64,000 nt of DNA from JABDMH01 sp965223025 (GCA_965223025.1 CBDCVP010000023.1:620001-684000); one strand, 5' to 3'; shown: positions 9,355 to 18,475, counted from the first letter of the stretch. Numbers and translations are program-made. The notes: generated by a model not told the origin, from the letters alone.

Positions 9355-10587
9355 CTAATCCTTAATGCATCTGACAGATGCAGATCCGCCATCAATAGTT
9401 GGATAGAGGAAGAGGTCGGCCGTGTAGGTGCCATCAGCATTTAGAATCACATCAAAATGACGGTCCGAAGAACTAGCAAAAGAGGCTCGTTTTCCCTTAT
9501 CCCTGCAATTCAATGTTTGAGTTTGGAAACCTCCTGGAATAGCTGAAAAGCCCGTTTCATTGGTTGCCCCCGCATTGGGTGGATCCCAGTGTTCGGTCCC
9601 CACTTCGGCTAATTTTCTTCCCGCCGACTCATATACAAGAGAGTTGAGCAGTGTGTTCCAATCGGCATCGGTAGGGATGCGCCATCCCACTGGACATAAA
9701 TCTTGCGAACTTACTACGTTCGGATTGTACAAGGGACCATAAGATACATGGTTGGCAATGGAATCATCATCATACCACGAATAACCTGGTTCTCCATTAT
9801 TTAAGGGAAATAGACAAAGGTGCTTCGTGAGTAGAGTCCCATCATTTAAATGTGTGGTCTTAAGGTTATCGGCCATCCACTCTTGGGTGCCAATCTTAAC
9901 GGTGCGGTACACATTTCCCTCAACATCCATGATCATCTCGTAGCAACTTCCGTTGGTGATTTCAAATGCAACATTGGCATTTATTTCAAAGCCGGCATTT
10001 AGTGTAATCTCTGGTGCTGTGTAATGCGAGGGTAAAGTGACCATTACTTGTCCATCGGTTGCAATGGACGAACCTGCAATATAGGAGCCATTGGCATCTT
10101 CGGGGAAAATAATGAGGTCAGGTGTGCAGGGGATACTACCGGAATAAGACAGGACGATTTCATTGATGGTAGACTGTACCACATTCACCTGCCATCCTTG
10201 CAAAGCCAGCGGAAGGTTGATGGTTGAAAAGTTGGAAGCAGGTGTTACCAAATCAGAAGTTACGATGGTATAGGTATTGCCTGGAGTCGGTACAAATCCA
10301 TCTATCAGATCTATATCCAGTGTTCCTCCTCCCTCAAAATTTCCCTGGATCTCCAATAGGTCATGATTGGTCTCTCCAATTTCGATGATCACTGTACCAT
10401 CTCGATTTGAGTAGTCACCTTCGATAGTGATCTTACCCGGCGAAAATCCAGGCGACAAGATCCCTTGATTCTCGAAGACCAGATTGTCGATTTTGCCTTC
10501 ACCAGAGATTTTTCCACCAGATTCATTGATCACTTTCAGATTGTTGAAATGATCTCCAGATATACAATAGCCGGGAGCATTTTTCAT
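9355..10587 (-). CDS. FISUMP-domain surface protein, probably 5'-truncated
   Basis: The 410-residue frame has an N-terminal part of Gly/Asn-rich beta-solenoid-like sequence (GGKISGEGKIDNLVFENQG) and a C-terminal Fibrobacter-succinogenes-major-paralogous (FISUMP) domain: GTQEWMADNLKTTHLNDGT, LCPVGWRIPTDADWNTL and the closing SVRCIKD. There is no signal peptide at ATG 10587. The same frame stays open upstream to 10806 and encodes more of the same solenoid repeats (VTGDGIANHRKFINNGNIQIG), then ends at an in-frame TAA (10807-10809) without a start codon. I therefore infer that the 5' part, including the export signal, has been lost. The protein would normally be extracellular; expression as it stands is doubtful. 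Confidence 0.75.
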   Translation of the reverse strand: MKNAPGYCISGDHFNNLKVINESGGKISGEGKIDNLVFENQGILSPGFSPGKITIEGDYSNRDGTVIIEIGETNHDLLEIQGNFEGGGTLDIDLIDGFVPTPGNTYTIVTSDLVTPASNFSTINLPLALQGWQVNVVQSTINEIVLSYSGSIPCTPDLIIFPEDANGSYIAGSSIATDGQVMVTLPSHYTAPEITLNAGFEINANVAFEITNGSCYEMIMDVEGNVYRTVKIGTQEWMADNLKTTHLNDGTLLTKHLCLFPLNNGEPGYSWYDDDSIANHVSYGPLYNPNVVSSQDLCPVGWRIPTDADWNTLLNSLVYESAGRKLAEVGTEHWDPPNAGATNETGFSAIPGGFQTQTLNCRDKGKRASFASSSDRHFDVILNADGTYTADLFLYPTIDGGSASVRCIKD

Positions 10588-10885
10588 ATAAAAGGTCAGC
10601 TCACCAAGGTTATAAAATCTGGCAGTGTTGTAGCCATAATTGTAAATACCCAGCCCTCCAATTACACTATTTTGGGGTGCACCAATTTGGATATTCCCAT
10701 TATTTATAAACTTCCTATGATTGGCAATGCCATCACCAGTGACACTATTGATTTCGATCGTACCGGTGGAAAGATTTATTATAGAATCGAAATAGAGATT
10801 CTGTGGTTAAATATGAAGTTAATTTCCTATGTCAAGATATCTAACCACCATGGTTCAGTTTGATGTATGACTAGGAATTGCATAT

Positions 10886-12025
10886 CTATTCCATTGATGA
10901 TATCTTAGATTTTAATTCTTCAATTACGCGACCTTGCTCGCTTACAATGGCCCAAAGAATAACTGTCATTCGTGAATAGTCTAATCCTATGGCAAAATCT
11001 TGATCGTGCTTATCTCTAATTGTTATTTCAGGAAAGTATTTCATGACCTCTTCAGCAATAAACCCCACGTTATGTGTCGTAGGATCAGACTTAAGTACGT
11101 AGCTATAAGGTTTAATCTTGTCCATGACATGTGATATATTGGTAATTTCTTGCAATTCAGTTTTCCACCTAATTGACGAAGGAGAACCATAATCCATACC
11201 CGGACCACTAGCATAGAAATCAAAGTTGGTACCTGAGGCAGTCGCACCTATGTTGCTCGAAATAAATGACCCTCCACGCGAATTAGTTCCCAAGGACGAA
11301 CCATAGACTCCGACACCCTCAGATACTTGCGAAATTCCGCTGACACCAATCCCTCCACTACCTTTGGCCCATCCTTGGATGCCAAGGCCATTTACGCTAC
11401 CATTTTCAAAGTATCCAGCTGGATTATTACTATCTGCAGTTTTGACATGCAATTTTCCGGACGCTGCTGTTGTGCCAATTGAAACATTGCCTGTGCTGCC
11501 CTGTACTATTAGGCGATCGACATATCCATTATTTGGGAAGTTCGAATTGTAGGTCCTCAGTGTGATATTTCCTGGATTATTGTTTCCCGGGTCATAGTCT
11601 CCAGTTAAATATATCCCTCCATCACTGTATGGCAACCATGTGTCTGCATGACCATCTGAGTTTTCAATCTTAAGCCCCCTATGAGAGATGTCATCATTTA
11701 TCCGGACATTTAGCATAGCCTCATGCAGGCCACCTCCTATTTTTGCTGCACCACCTCTTAATTGTAAGGCAAGTTTACTTTGATTGTAGAAATTCAAGTC
11801 ACCAGGTGTCCGATTCACAAAATACATCGCAGTGTTTGGAGACTGCTCAATATAGCTTTGAACACTGTCTTTAAAGAATGTGATGTAGCGACCAGGATTG
11901 GTTAATTGAAGGTCACCTTCAGTTTCAGTTAATTTCGTTTGCGCTTGCATTGTCGATATGGACAGCAGTAAAAAAATGGCAGCTGAAATGGTTGATAGTT
12001 TTTGTAGTGATTTCAGTGATTTCAT
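10886..12025 (-). CDS. Secreted protein with C-terminal S74 intramolecular chaperone-like domain
   Basis: Starting at ATG 12025 gives about 379 residues with a clear signal peptide (LSTISAAIFLLLSISTMQA). The long middle part is Gly/Asn-rich beta sequence typical of tail-fibre-like or surface fibres. The last ~90 residues (SSIRWKTELQEITN, GFIAEEVMKYFPEI, GLDYSRMTVILWAIV, coiled-coil tail) match the Peptidase_S74/endosialidase chaperone family, which trimerises and often cleaves itself off. The usual S-D-x-R motif reads SIRWK here, so autoproteolysis is unsure. A longer frame to 12223 exists but overlaps the LuxR gene and lacks an N-terminal signal. It lies 94 bases downstream of the LuxR gene, on the same strand. 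Confidence 0.75.
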   Translation of the reverse strand: MKSLKSLQKLSTISAAIFLLLSISTMQAQTKLTETEGDLQLTNPGRYITFFKDSVQSYIEQSPNTAMYFVNRTPGDLNFYNQSKLALQLRGGAAKIGGGLHEAMLNVRINDDISHRGLKIENSDGHADTWLPYSDGGIYLTGDYDPGNNNPGNITLRTYNSNFPNNGYVDRLIVQGSTGNVSIGTTAASGKLHVKTADSNNPAGYFENGSVNGLGIQGWAKGSGGIGVSGISQVSEGVGVYGSSLGTNSRGGSFISSNIGATASGTNFDFYASGPGMDYGSPSSIRWKTELQEITNISHVMDKIKPYSYVLKSDPTTHNVGFIAEEVMKYFPEITIRDKHDQDFAIGLDYSRMTVILWAIVSEQGRVIEELKSKISSME

Positions 12026-12119
12026 GACTTTGCTAAATGTTTTCAAGTGAATAAATGATTGTTTGTTACCTGAACCTGATATGTTTGTTTGATCCATTAC
12101 TGCTAGCATTTTTAGATGT

Positions 12120-12731
12120 TTACTTACCACCAAAGACCACATTGATCGCCTCCACCCTTCCTCGTACACCGAGTTTGCGATAGATGCTTTTGCAGTGAGA
12201 ATGGATGGTGCTGGGGCTGACATAGAGCTGGGAGGCCAATTGTTTGTTGGTCAGTCCATGCCTGGCGGCTCTTAAGACCTTGAACTCAGTTTTTGTGAGT
12301 ACGTCGGTCTTTTGTGGGATTTGGTTTGATTTTTTGAGGTGTGTCAAAATGATGGTAGTGAGCAATGGAGATATAAAAATGCCTTCATTCGATGTTGCCT
12401 CGACGGCAGGCTGTATGTCAGATCCTATCTTTTTCTGGCTCACCAGGCCGCTGAAAGGGATGTCTAGCACAAGCGGGACATCCTCCAAATGGAGGTCAGA
12501 CAGTAATAAAATAACCTGTGTTTGCCAATCTTTTGTTGCCGGGGATTTCGACAGATTTATAAGCGAATCCCGATTTGCCAGACCCAGTACGACCACATCA
12601 GCGTTGTTTGTGCCGGTCAGCACATAGGATACGGGTAAAATAGTTAGGGTATACTGTCGAGGATTGACCGACTGGCGCATCTGCCATTGTACCAGGGGTC
12701 GGTCACTTAGGAGTAGGATGTGCTTTTTCAT
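12120..12731 (-). CDS. LuxR/NarL-type regulator with a degenerate receiver-like N-terminus
   Basis: About 203 residues from ATG 12731 (KKHILLLSDRPLVQW). The C-terminal ~65 residues form a LuxR-type helix-turn-helix (LTKTEFKVLRAARHGLTNKQLA, VSPSTIHSHCKSIYRKLGV). The N-terminal ~130 residues have the alternating beta/alpha pattern of a receiver domain, but the phosphoacceptor position reads VVVLGLANRD instead of the usual Asp motif, so it looks like a pseudo-receiver controlled without phosphorylation. It is upstream of, and co-directional with, the S74 protein gene and may control it. The 8 residues before the chosen start add nothing recognisable. Confidence 0.8.
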   Translation of the reverse strand: MKKHILLLSDRPLVQWQMRQSVNPRQYTLTILPVSYVLTGTNNADVVVLGLANRDSLINLSKSPATKDWQTQVILLLSDLHLEDVPLVLDIPFSGLVSQKKIGSDIQPAVEATSNEGIFISPLLTTIILTHLKKSNQIPQKTDVLTKTEFKVLRAARHGLTNKQLASQLYVSPSTIHSHCKSIYRKLGVRGRVEAINVVFGGK

Positions 12732-12827
12732 TTTCGTCTTTCTGAGTGAGTGCACTTAATTTTTATTGCCTTTTATTCTAGTAAGGAATTATCAACCCCT
12801 TTGCCTTATTATGATAGGCAGTGGCTT

Positions 12828-13187
12828 TTAAGTTATAGGTTCAAAGGGCACTTTTGCTTTTATAGCACCCATATATTTTCCCGGCGTTGTGCCAACTTCT
12901 TTGCGGAATACCTTAACAAAGTAGCTGGGATCTTTAAATCCCACCAATGCTGCGACCTCTGTCACGCTGTAATTGTGAGTTTTTAAAAGTGTGCATGCTC
13001 TCTGAATCCGCATTTCTTGCAACATCTGAGTAAATGATTTTCCATTCGATTTCTTAAGGTTGCGATATAGTTGTGTTCGATTCATTTGTATTTCCTGGCA
13101 AAGGTCTACCACCTGATAGGTGCTGCGATGCATGTTTTCGGATATATGCATAGCTATTTCCTGCAAGAAGGTGGTTCCAGATTGCAT
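12828..13187 (-). CDS. Minimal AraC-family transcriptional regulator (DNA-binding domain only)
   Basis: A 119-residue protein that is little more than an AraC double helix-turn-helix: STYQVVDLCQEIQMNRTQLYRNLKK, then YSVTEVAALVGFKDPSYFVKVFRKEVGTTPGKY. No ligand-binding or receiver domain is present. The sequence resembles the output domain of hybrid two-component regulators, so it may have come from one. Three TGGGACT-type repeats (from about 13222, 13277 and 13349) and a 33-bp element (13286-13318) lie upstream. It may bind near its own promoter. Confidence 0.85.
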   Translation of the reverse strand: MQSGTTFLQEIAMHISENMHRSTYQVVDLCQEIQMNRTQLYRNLKKSNGKSFTQMLQEMRIQRACTLLKTHNYSVTEVAALVGFKDPSYFVKVFRKEVGTTPGKYMGAIKAKVPFEPIT

Positions 13188-13285
13188 TTTTTTAACTTCT
13201 CATCAATGTCAAATCATTTATTGGGACTCTCATACATTTGTATTTACCAAGTGTAGGCTTCTTCTATATGATTCGCTGGGACTCT

Positions 13286-13318
13286 CGTGTCATATTTTGG
13301 TAATTTAGTTTCAATCTA
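13286..13318. promoter_or_regulatory. 33-bp element shared with 15221-15253
   Basis: This stretch and 15221-15253 agree at 29 of 33 positions (CGTGTCAyATTTTGGTAAy followed by TTmGTTwCAATCTA). The core is an inverted repeat, perfect in the second copy as GTAAC-TTC-GTTAC. This copy lies about 100 bases upstream of the AraC start at 13187. I infer a common operator, perhaps for one of the small AraC proteins. Confidence 0.45.
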
Positions 13319-13387
13319 AACTCTTGCTGATGGTCAGATCAGTTAGCGTGGGACTGCTATGTGATTAAATTATGACTTATGTGAGAT

Positions 13388-13417
13388 GCTGAGAGAAGAT
13401 GAATGCCTCCTCTCAGC
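13388..13417 (-). terminator. Hairpin after the thrombospondin-3/T9SS gene
   Basis: Perfect 8-bp arms GCTGAGAG (13388-13395) and CTCTCAGC (13410-13417) enclose a 14-base loop, 16 bases after the stop of the gene ending at 13433. On that gene's strand the A-run precedes the hairpin and no clear U-tract follows, so factor-independent termination is uncertain. Confidence 0.35.
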
Positions 13418-13432
13418 GATCGGATTTTTTGG

Positions 13433-15025
13433 TTATTCCCTGATAACCTTATGCATGCTCCGGGAGTTGTCCGAGTCGATAGCAATAAAATATATGCCAG
13501 GACTGTGGGAGGAGAGGTCCACTTTGTCTACATGATATCTCCGTGCTATTAATTGACCCAATGCATTATAGATAACAACATCAGCTGGACTATTGCTGAG
13601 ATGAACTAGGCCTATGGTGGGATTTGGGAATACCTCCATTGCAGAAGTGGTAGTGACCTGACTGAATTTCCTTAAGTCAGCATCTCCACAATCGGAATCA
13701 CCATTTACAATGGCATCAATTATTCTCTGTACTTGACTACTAAGATGAGATGCCTCCGATTCGGAGAGCTTTTTGCCACGTTGGGCATTGATTTCATTGA
13801 TTAATGCTCGGAGTTTTCCTAATGCCGCATTGCGATTGCCACTTGCACAGGAATTTGAGGCAGTGTTAAGCTTCTTAGAAAGAGACACCACGATTCCAGA
13901 AGAGATGTCCATATCTTCAATCTGATCAACAATATTGTCGACAACCCCTTCAGTATTGATGATGGGGTCGCATAAGTCGCCCATACCATCACCATCGATA
14001 TCTGCTTGATCTGGATTTGACAATTGAAGGCAATTGTCATTTTCATCATCTACATTATCACCGTCAGCATCTGAATCGCATAGATCGCCAAGTTCGTCAC
14101 CATCTAGATTGGCTTGATCTCGATTTGGTATGAGACGGCAATTGTCGGTGGCATCAAAGATAAGATCACCATCGCTATCGTCACAGGCATCCCCCACAGT
14201 ATTGTTGTTCCAATCTGATTGATCAGGGTTGTATACTGGGCAATTATCTGAAACATCACCCACACCATCACTATCAATGTCTTCCTGGCCGGGATTGTAA
14301 ATTTCTGGACTATTGTCTTTGGGTAAACCTAGAATACCATTTGTGCCTATGCCATCTCTGTCTGGATCCTCATCTAGAACTACGGCAAATCCAATGATTG
14401 GCAGTCGCATAATCCTGGTGTCACAATTGCAATCCCTGTCAGTACTTATATCATCGCCACCTGTATCACCTTGTCCCTCTATAGTAATCTTGAAATGAGG
14501 GAAGTCCTCATCGTCCGTGATCTCCCATCTCGTGTCTATTTCATTGTCGTCGTCACAGAATTGGCCACCATCGTTTGGAAGTTCTTGAGAAATCCCCATA
14601 TGGAGATAATTAACCCATTTGCTGACAACACCAAATTCTCTTTGAGTAATACCGACGATTGATTGTTCAGCCCCTCGTACACTGAATAGTAGAAGGTCTC
14701 TTTTTCCCGAAATATCAGCCCTTGAATTTTGGAAGTGAAAACGGACTTCCAGTTTAAGGTGACTACTCATTTCCTTTTGTTCTCGATAGAATCTTAGATT
14801 AATCCATGACTTGAGAGGACCTTTGAAATCGAGGTTATTAAAACCAGGTAGACTCATGTCGTCCTTGAGATTTGGACAAATTTCACCAAAGTCTTTGTTC
14901 GGAATTGATATGATGGTTTGACCATGCAACTCTAGCATTACCATGCAACAAAAGAAGGTTATCAGAAGATAGATTCTGTGGGATATTGAATGCATGGCAT
15001 TTTCGTAAACTTTTGATTTTTTCAT
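13433..15025 (-). CDS. Secreted thrombospondin type-3 repeat protein with T9SS C-terminal domain
   Basis: About 530 residues from ATG 15025, with an N-terminal hydrophobic segment (IYLLITFFCCMVMLELHGQ) as signal peptide. The middle (about 230-365) holds thrombospondin type-3 calcium-binding repeats (DRDGIGTNG, DIDSDGVGDVSDNCPVYNPDQ, DGDELGDLCDSDADGDNVDDENDNC). An Ala/Asn helical linker follows, and the C-terminus (VFPNPTIGLVHLSNSPADVVIYNALGQ...SHSPGIYFIAI) is a type A sorting domain of the type IX secretion system. The protein is therefore probably exported to the cell surface. Its function is unknown. The second copy of the 33-bp element is about 200 bases upstream. Confidence 0.85.
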   Translation of the reverse strand: MKKSKVYENAMHSISHRIYLLITFFCCMVMLELHGQTIISIPNKDFGEICPNLKDDMSLPGFNNLDFKGPLKSWINLRFYREQKEMSSHLKLEVRFHFQNSRADISGKRDLLLFSVRGAEQSIVGITQREFGVVSKWVNYLHMGISQELPNDGGQFCDDDNEIDTRWEITDDEDFPHFKITIEGQGDTGGDDISTDRDCNCDTRIMRLPIIGFAVVLDEDPDRDGIGTNGILGLPKDNSPEIYNPGQEDIDSDGVGDVSDNCPVYNPDQSDWNNNTVGDACDDSDGDLIFDATDNCRLIPNRDQANLDGDELGDLCDSDADGDNVDDENDNCLQLSNPDQADIDGDGMGDLCDPIINTEGVVDNIVDQIEDMDISSGIVVSLSKKLNTASNSCASGNRNAALGKLRALINEINAQRGKKLSESEASHLSSQVQRIIDAIVNGDSDCGDADLRKFSQVTTTSAMEVFPNPTIGLVHLSNSPADVVIYNALGQLIARRYHVDKVDLSSHSPGIYFIAIDSDNSRSMHKVIRE

Positions 15026-15339
15026 GTTTAAACCTTTAAATGAGTTCAATAGGAATGTCTTTTAAAACCTTCACAGTAGTGGTAAAATGATCTAGAGTCT
15101 AAAGAATTCAGATCTATGATCTGTGATTTTCTATTTTAATCACACTGAATTATAGTGCATTTGTCTTGTCAGCACCTCTTAACAATGATAAACAGCTTTT
15201 GCTTTTAATGATGGTACTTTCGTGTCACATTTTGGTAACTTCGTTACAATCTACTGTCGTTGTCGAAAACATCTTTTATAAGCCTCGTTCAGAGTTTTTG
15301 GAGGCACCCATTTGCCATTGTAGTGAATTTTGTTGCCAA
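15026..15339. other. Intergenic region between T9SS protein and AraC gene
   Basis: No gene seen. It contains the second copy of the 33-bp shared element (15221-15253) with the perfect inverted repeat GTAAC-TTC-GTTAC, and should carry the promoter of the T9SS protein gene and the 3' end of the AraC gene transcript. Confidence 0.5.
15221..15253. promoter_or_regulatory. Second copy of the 33-bp shared element, with GTAAC-TTC-GTTAC
   Basis: Matches 13286-13318 at 29 of 33 positions; the core is a perfect 5-bp inverted repeat with a 3-base spacer. It lies about 200 bases upstream of the T9SS-protein start. Function inferred as an operator. Confidence 0.45.
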
Positions 15340-15795
15340 CTAATGTAGGTGAACTATTTTCGCTAACTGATTGGTTGATGTGGTGGGTAGGTCAGTCCTT
15401 CGAAATGATCTTGGAGTGGTGCCCATAGCTTGACGGAAGACTCGGGTGAAGTAACTGGGATCATTGTAACCTGATAAAAAGGCGATTTCGGATATGCTTT
15501 GCGATGTGGAAGTCAAAAGTTCTTTTGCCCTGTGTAGTCTTTGCCGTGTCAGGATTTGTGAAAAGGATAAGTTGGTACAACGCTTAATTTTTCGATATAC
15601 TTGGGATCGACTCATATGTACTTCTTTGCATAGGTCTTCAATGCTATAGTATGGATCGGCAAGATTTGCTTCTATCTCTTCAAACACTTGTGCGATAAAG
15701 TTGCCGACAAAGTGCGGATCGACTGATTTAATGTGGCCCATCTGCAACCTATAGTCGTGGATTTTACAGTATTTGATCTGGTGATGTGACTGCAT
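15340..15795 (-). CDS. Minimal AraC-family regulator, intact copy
   Basis: A 151-residue protein consisting of a short leader and an AraC double helix-turn-helix (YYSIEDLCKEVHMSRSQVYRK; SISEIAFLSGYNDPSYFTRVFRQAMGTTPRSFR). It is divergently transcribed from the adjacent ECF sigma gene, which suggests joint control. The 5' two-thirds of the gene, from 15473 onward, lies in an 800-bp segment repeated exactly at 18153-18952. This copy is complete because the repeat boundary falls inside the gene and its 3' end is unique to this side. Confidence 0.88.
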   Translation of the reverse strand: MQSHHQIKYCKIHDYRLQMGHIKSVDPHFVGNFIAQVFEEIEANLADPYYSIEDLCKEVHMSRSQVYRKIKRCTNLSFSQILTRQRLHRAKELLTSTSQSISEIAFLSGYNDPSYFTRVFRQAMGTTPRSFRRTDLPTTSTNQLAKIVHLH

Positions 15796-16272
15796 TTGTC
15801 TGGTGTTTTCAAATAGGATGTGCCAGCTACCATGAGAAGTGTTCCCATTGATTCGAAATATTTTTTCATCATGCTGAAGACAGGGAGTGTGACTTCGTCG
15901 AGATATGGCCCTTCCTAATCATCCTTAACTCTTAGGTGCTTACTTCCGGATTTACTCCCGCTTCATGTTATGACACGTGGCAAATTCCCTATCTTGCTGT
16001 GATGGAGGTGAGAGACTTGGTCGACAGGGTACGACAATCCATTGGTGAGCGCAATCGAGTCATCCATGAGTTGTATATGAACAAGACTTTGAGAGATCTA
16101 ACTCACCGATTTGTGCACAAGAATGGAGGCACAAAGGACGATGCCGAAACCATCTTCACTGATGCGATCGTTGTCTTTGTGAAAAACTGTCATCGCTTGG
16201 ACTTTCAGGTCAAGACTGATTTGCCGAACTACTTCTATGGGGTAACGAAAAACCTGTGGTATAGAACCTTTA
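15473..16272. repeat. Left copy of an exact 800-bp direct repeat flanking the IS element
   Basis: Every base from 15473 to 16272 matches 18153-18952 by eye (offset 2680). Outside the pair the sequences differ at once: T versus G on the left, C versus G on the right. The right end abuts the IS terminus at 16273. It spans the 5' part of the AraC gene, the divergent promoter region and the 5' part of the sigma gene. I read it as a target-site duplication of unusual length. Confidence 0.93.
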
Positions 16273-16283
16273 CCTGGGTTTGA
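16002..16283 (+). pseudogene. 5' fragment of the ECF sigma factor gene, cut by the IS element
   Basis: From ATG 16002 the frame is identical to the first 90 codons of the intact sigma gene at 18682 and includes the region-2-like part (KDDAETIFTDAIVVFVKNCHRL). It then runs into the IS terminus, adds a few foreign residues (TWV) and stops at 16283. Region 4 is missing. The duplicated promoter region is present upstream, so a truncated peptide could be made. Confidence 0.85.
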
Positions 16284-18152
16284 CAGGGTTTGAAGCAGAC
16301 AGCCTCTACAAGTCAATGTTTATGGGGATGAAGGCAGAGAAGTTGAGAAAATGTGTCGTAAGAACAAATATTGACTTTGTGATATTATTCTAGTAAATTA
16401 GCTTTCAAATGTCGTAAGACAAATTTGATGGCTTATTTACGGAAGGAGATCAAAAAGTACGGTACTTACATATCCTTGGTGGAGGCCTACAGGGATAAGG
16501 AGGGCAAGGCACAGCAGAGGAGGTTGGCCAATCTTGGAAATATCAATAACTACAGCGAGGAAAGCCTGAGGAACATCGCCAGAAGCCTCTATGAGTTGGG
16601 TGGAGGCAATTTAAAGGACTTGGCCGAACCCGAATTGGAGGAACTTGGCCGGTACAACTATGGATTCTATCAAATCTATTCGAGGATACTGGGTTCCTAT
16701 GGTCTTGATGGATTACTCAATCGATTCGCCCGCAGTCATAAATTGAGTTATGATCTGACCCAAGTCGTTGTTTTGATGTTGATCGAGAGGTTGAATGAGC
16801 CTGCCAGCAAAAGAAGAAATTATTTTAACCAGCAAGAATATCTAGGTTTCGCCCAACAAATCGAGCTACATCATCTATATCGTAGTTTGGATTTGCTGGA
16901 TAAATACAGTGATATTATTCAGAAACAGATATTTACAAAAGGGCGTGATCTTTTCAATCTTGATCTGGATGTAGTGTTTTATGACGTGACAACCCTATAT
17001 TTTGAATCGCAGAGGGAAGATCCTGAGTCGCTCCGCCAGAAAGGATTTGGTAAAGATGGGAAAGTTGGAGACACTCAAATAGTATTCAGTTTACTCATTG
17101 ATAAAAATCAACAACCTGTCGGCTATGAGATCTTTGAGGGTAATAAATATGAAGGACACACCTTAGTGGATGCACTGCATCGACTCCAGCACAAATACCG
17201 GATTAACAATATTATTCTCGTAGCCGATCGCGGCATGCTCAGTCGAGATAATCTAGAGAAGATATCTGCTAGTGGGTTTGAATTCATTATTGGAGAAAGA
17301 TTAAAGAATTTACCAAAGCAAATGATCGAGGTGCTGACCGATATCAAACAGTACAAGGCATTTGGTCCAGATAAAGCCAATTCCCAGAGCGATCGATTCT
17401 TGTATACTCAGCTTGAGTATGGCGATCGCACTATTATTGGCACTTACAGTGATAAAAGGGCAAGAAAAGACAAGCACGATCGAGATAAAAAAGTGGCCAG
17501 GGCCAAAGAGTTGCTTAAAAAACCGTCCAAAATCAAAAGCAAGGCCACCAGACATTATCTCAAAAACAAGGGTGAACAACAATTTGAATTGGATGAACAA
17601 AAAATCAAGAGAGCTGAAAAATTTGATGGTTTTGTTGCCATAAGTACCACCGCATCTTACCTTCAGGCAGATGAAGTAATTAATCAATACACTCAACTAT
17701 TCAAGATCGAGAAAACATTCAGAACCTTTAAACACCATTTAGCCATTCGACCGATCTTTCATTGGACTAACTCCAGAATTAAAGGGCATATCTGTATGGC
17801 CTTCATTGCCTATACCTTGCTAAACCACTTACAGCTCAAACTGTCACAAAACGGGACCATGACCTCTGAAGATGAATTGCGCTCCACCATTGGAAGAATG
17901 CAAGTAAGTCTGGTCAAGGTCAACCAAGATAACCAGCTCTACATGAGATCTAAATCACAAGAACTGGTTAAAAAAATTAATAAACTCCTAAAAATCAAGC
18001 CTTTACCGAACTACCTCCATCCCGATACTATCCATTCTTATCTAAAATAATCAACTTAATTGGCTGGCCTTCTATTGTCGTTGTCGTAAGACTAACGAAA
18101 TACTATTATGCTGATTTACAGATACTTATCTCAAAATCGTGTCAAAGCCAGG
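16273..18152 (+). mobile_element. IS1634-like insertion sequence (IS4 superfamily), 1880 bp
   Basis: The element is bounded by imperfect terminal inverted repeats: CCTGGGTTTGACAGGGTTTG at 16273 and, on the other strand from 18152, CCTGGCTTTGACACGATTTT. It carries a single transposase gene. Both termini abut the two copies of the 800-bp repeat with no extra bases. Members of the IS1634 group (IS1634, IS1549) are known for long, variable target duplications, which supports the family call. Perfect identity of the flanking copies suggests a recent insertion. Confidence 0.9.
16428..18050 (+). CDS. IS1634-family DDE transposase
   Basis: 540 residues from ATG 16428 (an in-frame TTG precedes it directly). 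The DDE residues, numbered from that TTG, are D187 in VFYDVTTLYF, D268 in LVADRGM and E429 in FKIEKTFRTFKHHL. The 161-residue D-E spacing fits the insertion-domain transposases of the IS4 superfamily, and the motifs around each acidic residue match the IS1634 group. The N-terminal part (MAYLRKEIKKYGTYISLVEAYRD) is the usual family start. No frameshift or stop interrupts it, so the element may be active. Confidence 0.93.
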   Translation: MAYLRKEIKKYGTYISLVEAYRDKEGKAQQRRLANLGNINNYSEESLRNIARSLYELGGGNLKDLAEPELEELGRYNYGFYQIYSRILGSYGLDGLLNRFARSHKLSYDLTQVVVLMLIERLNEPASKRRNYFNQQEYLGFAQQIELHHLYRSLDLLDKYSDIIQKQIFTKGRDLFNLDLDVVFYDVTTLYFESQREDPESLRQKGFGKDGKVGDTQIVFSLLIDKNQQPVGYEIFEGNKYEGHTLVDALHRLQHKYRINNIILVADRGMLSRDNLEKISASGFEFIIGERLKNLPKQMIEVLTDIKQYKAFGPDKANSQSDRFLYTQLEYGDRTIIGTYSDKRARKDKHDRDKKVARAKELLKKPSKIKSKATRHYLKNKGEQQFELDEQKIKRAEKFDGFVAISTTASYLQADEVINQYTQLFKIEKTFRTFKHHLAIRPIFHWTNSRIKGHICMAFIAYTLLNHLQLKLSQNGTMTSEDELRSTIGRMQVSLVKVNQDNQLYMRSKSQELVKKINKLLKIKPLPNYLHPDTIHSYLK

Positions 18153-18475
18153 GATAAAAAGGCGATTTCGGATATGCTTTGCGATGTGGAAGTCAAAAGT
18201 TCTTTTGCCCTGTGTAGTCTTTGCCGTGTCAGGATTTGTGAAAAGGATAAGTTGGTACAACGCTTAATTTTTCGATATACTTGGGATCGACTCATATGTA
18301 CTTCTTTGCATAGGTCTTCAATGCTATAGTATGGATCGGCAAGATTTGCTTCTATCTCTTCAAACACTTGTGCGATAAAGTTGCCGACAAAGTGCGGATC
18401 GACTGATTTAATGTGGCCCATCTGCAACCTATAGTCGTGGATTTTACAGTATTTGATCTGGTGATGTGACTGCAT
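18131..18475 (-). pseudogene. 3'-truncated copy of the AraC regulator gene
   Basis: Identical to the first ~107 codons of the intact AraC gene at 15340-15795, up to SISEIAFLS. It then reads through the IS terminus (LALTRF) to a stop at 18131. The second helix-turn-helix, including the GYNDPSYFTRVF segment, is missing, so DNA binding should be lost or weakened. It lies in the right copy of the 800-bp repeat. Confidence 0.85.
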
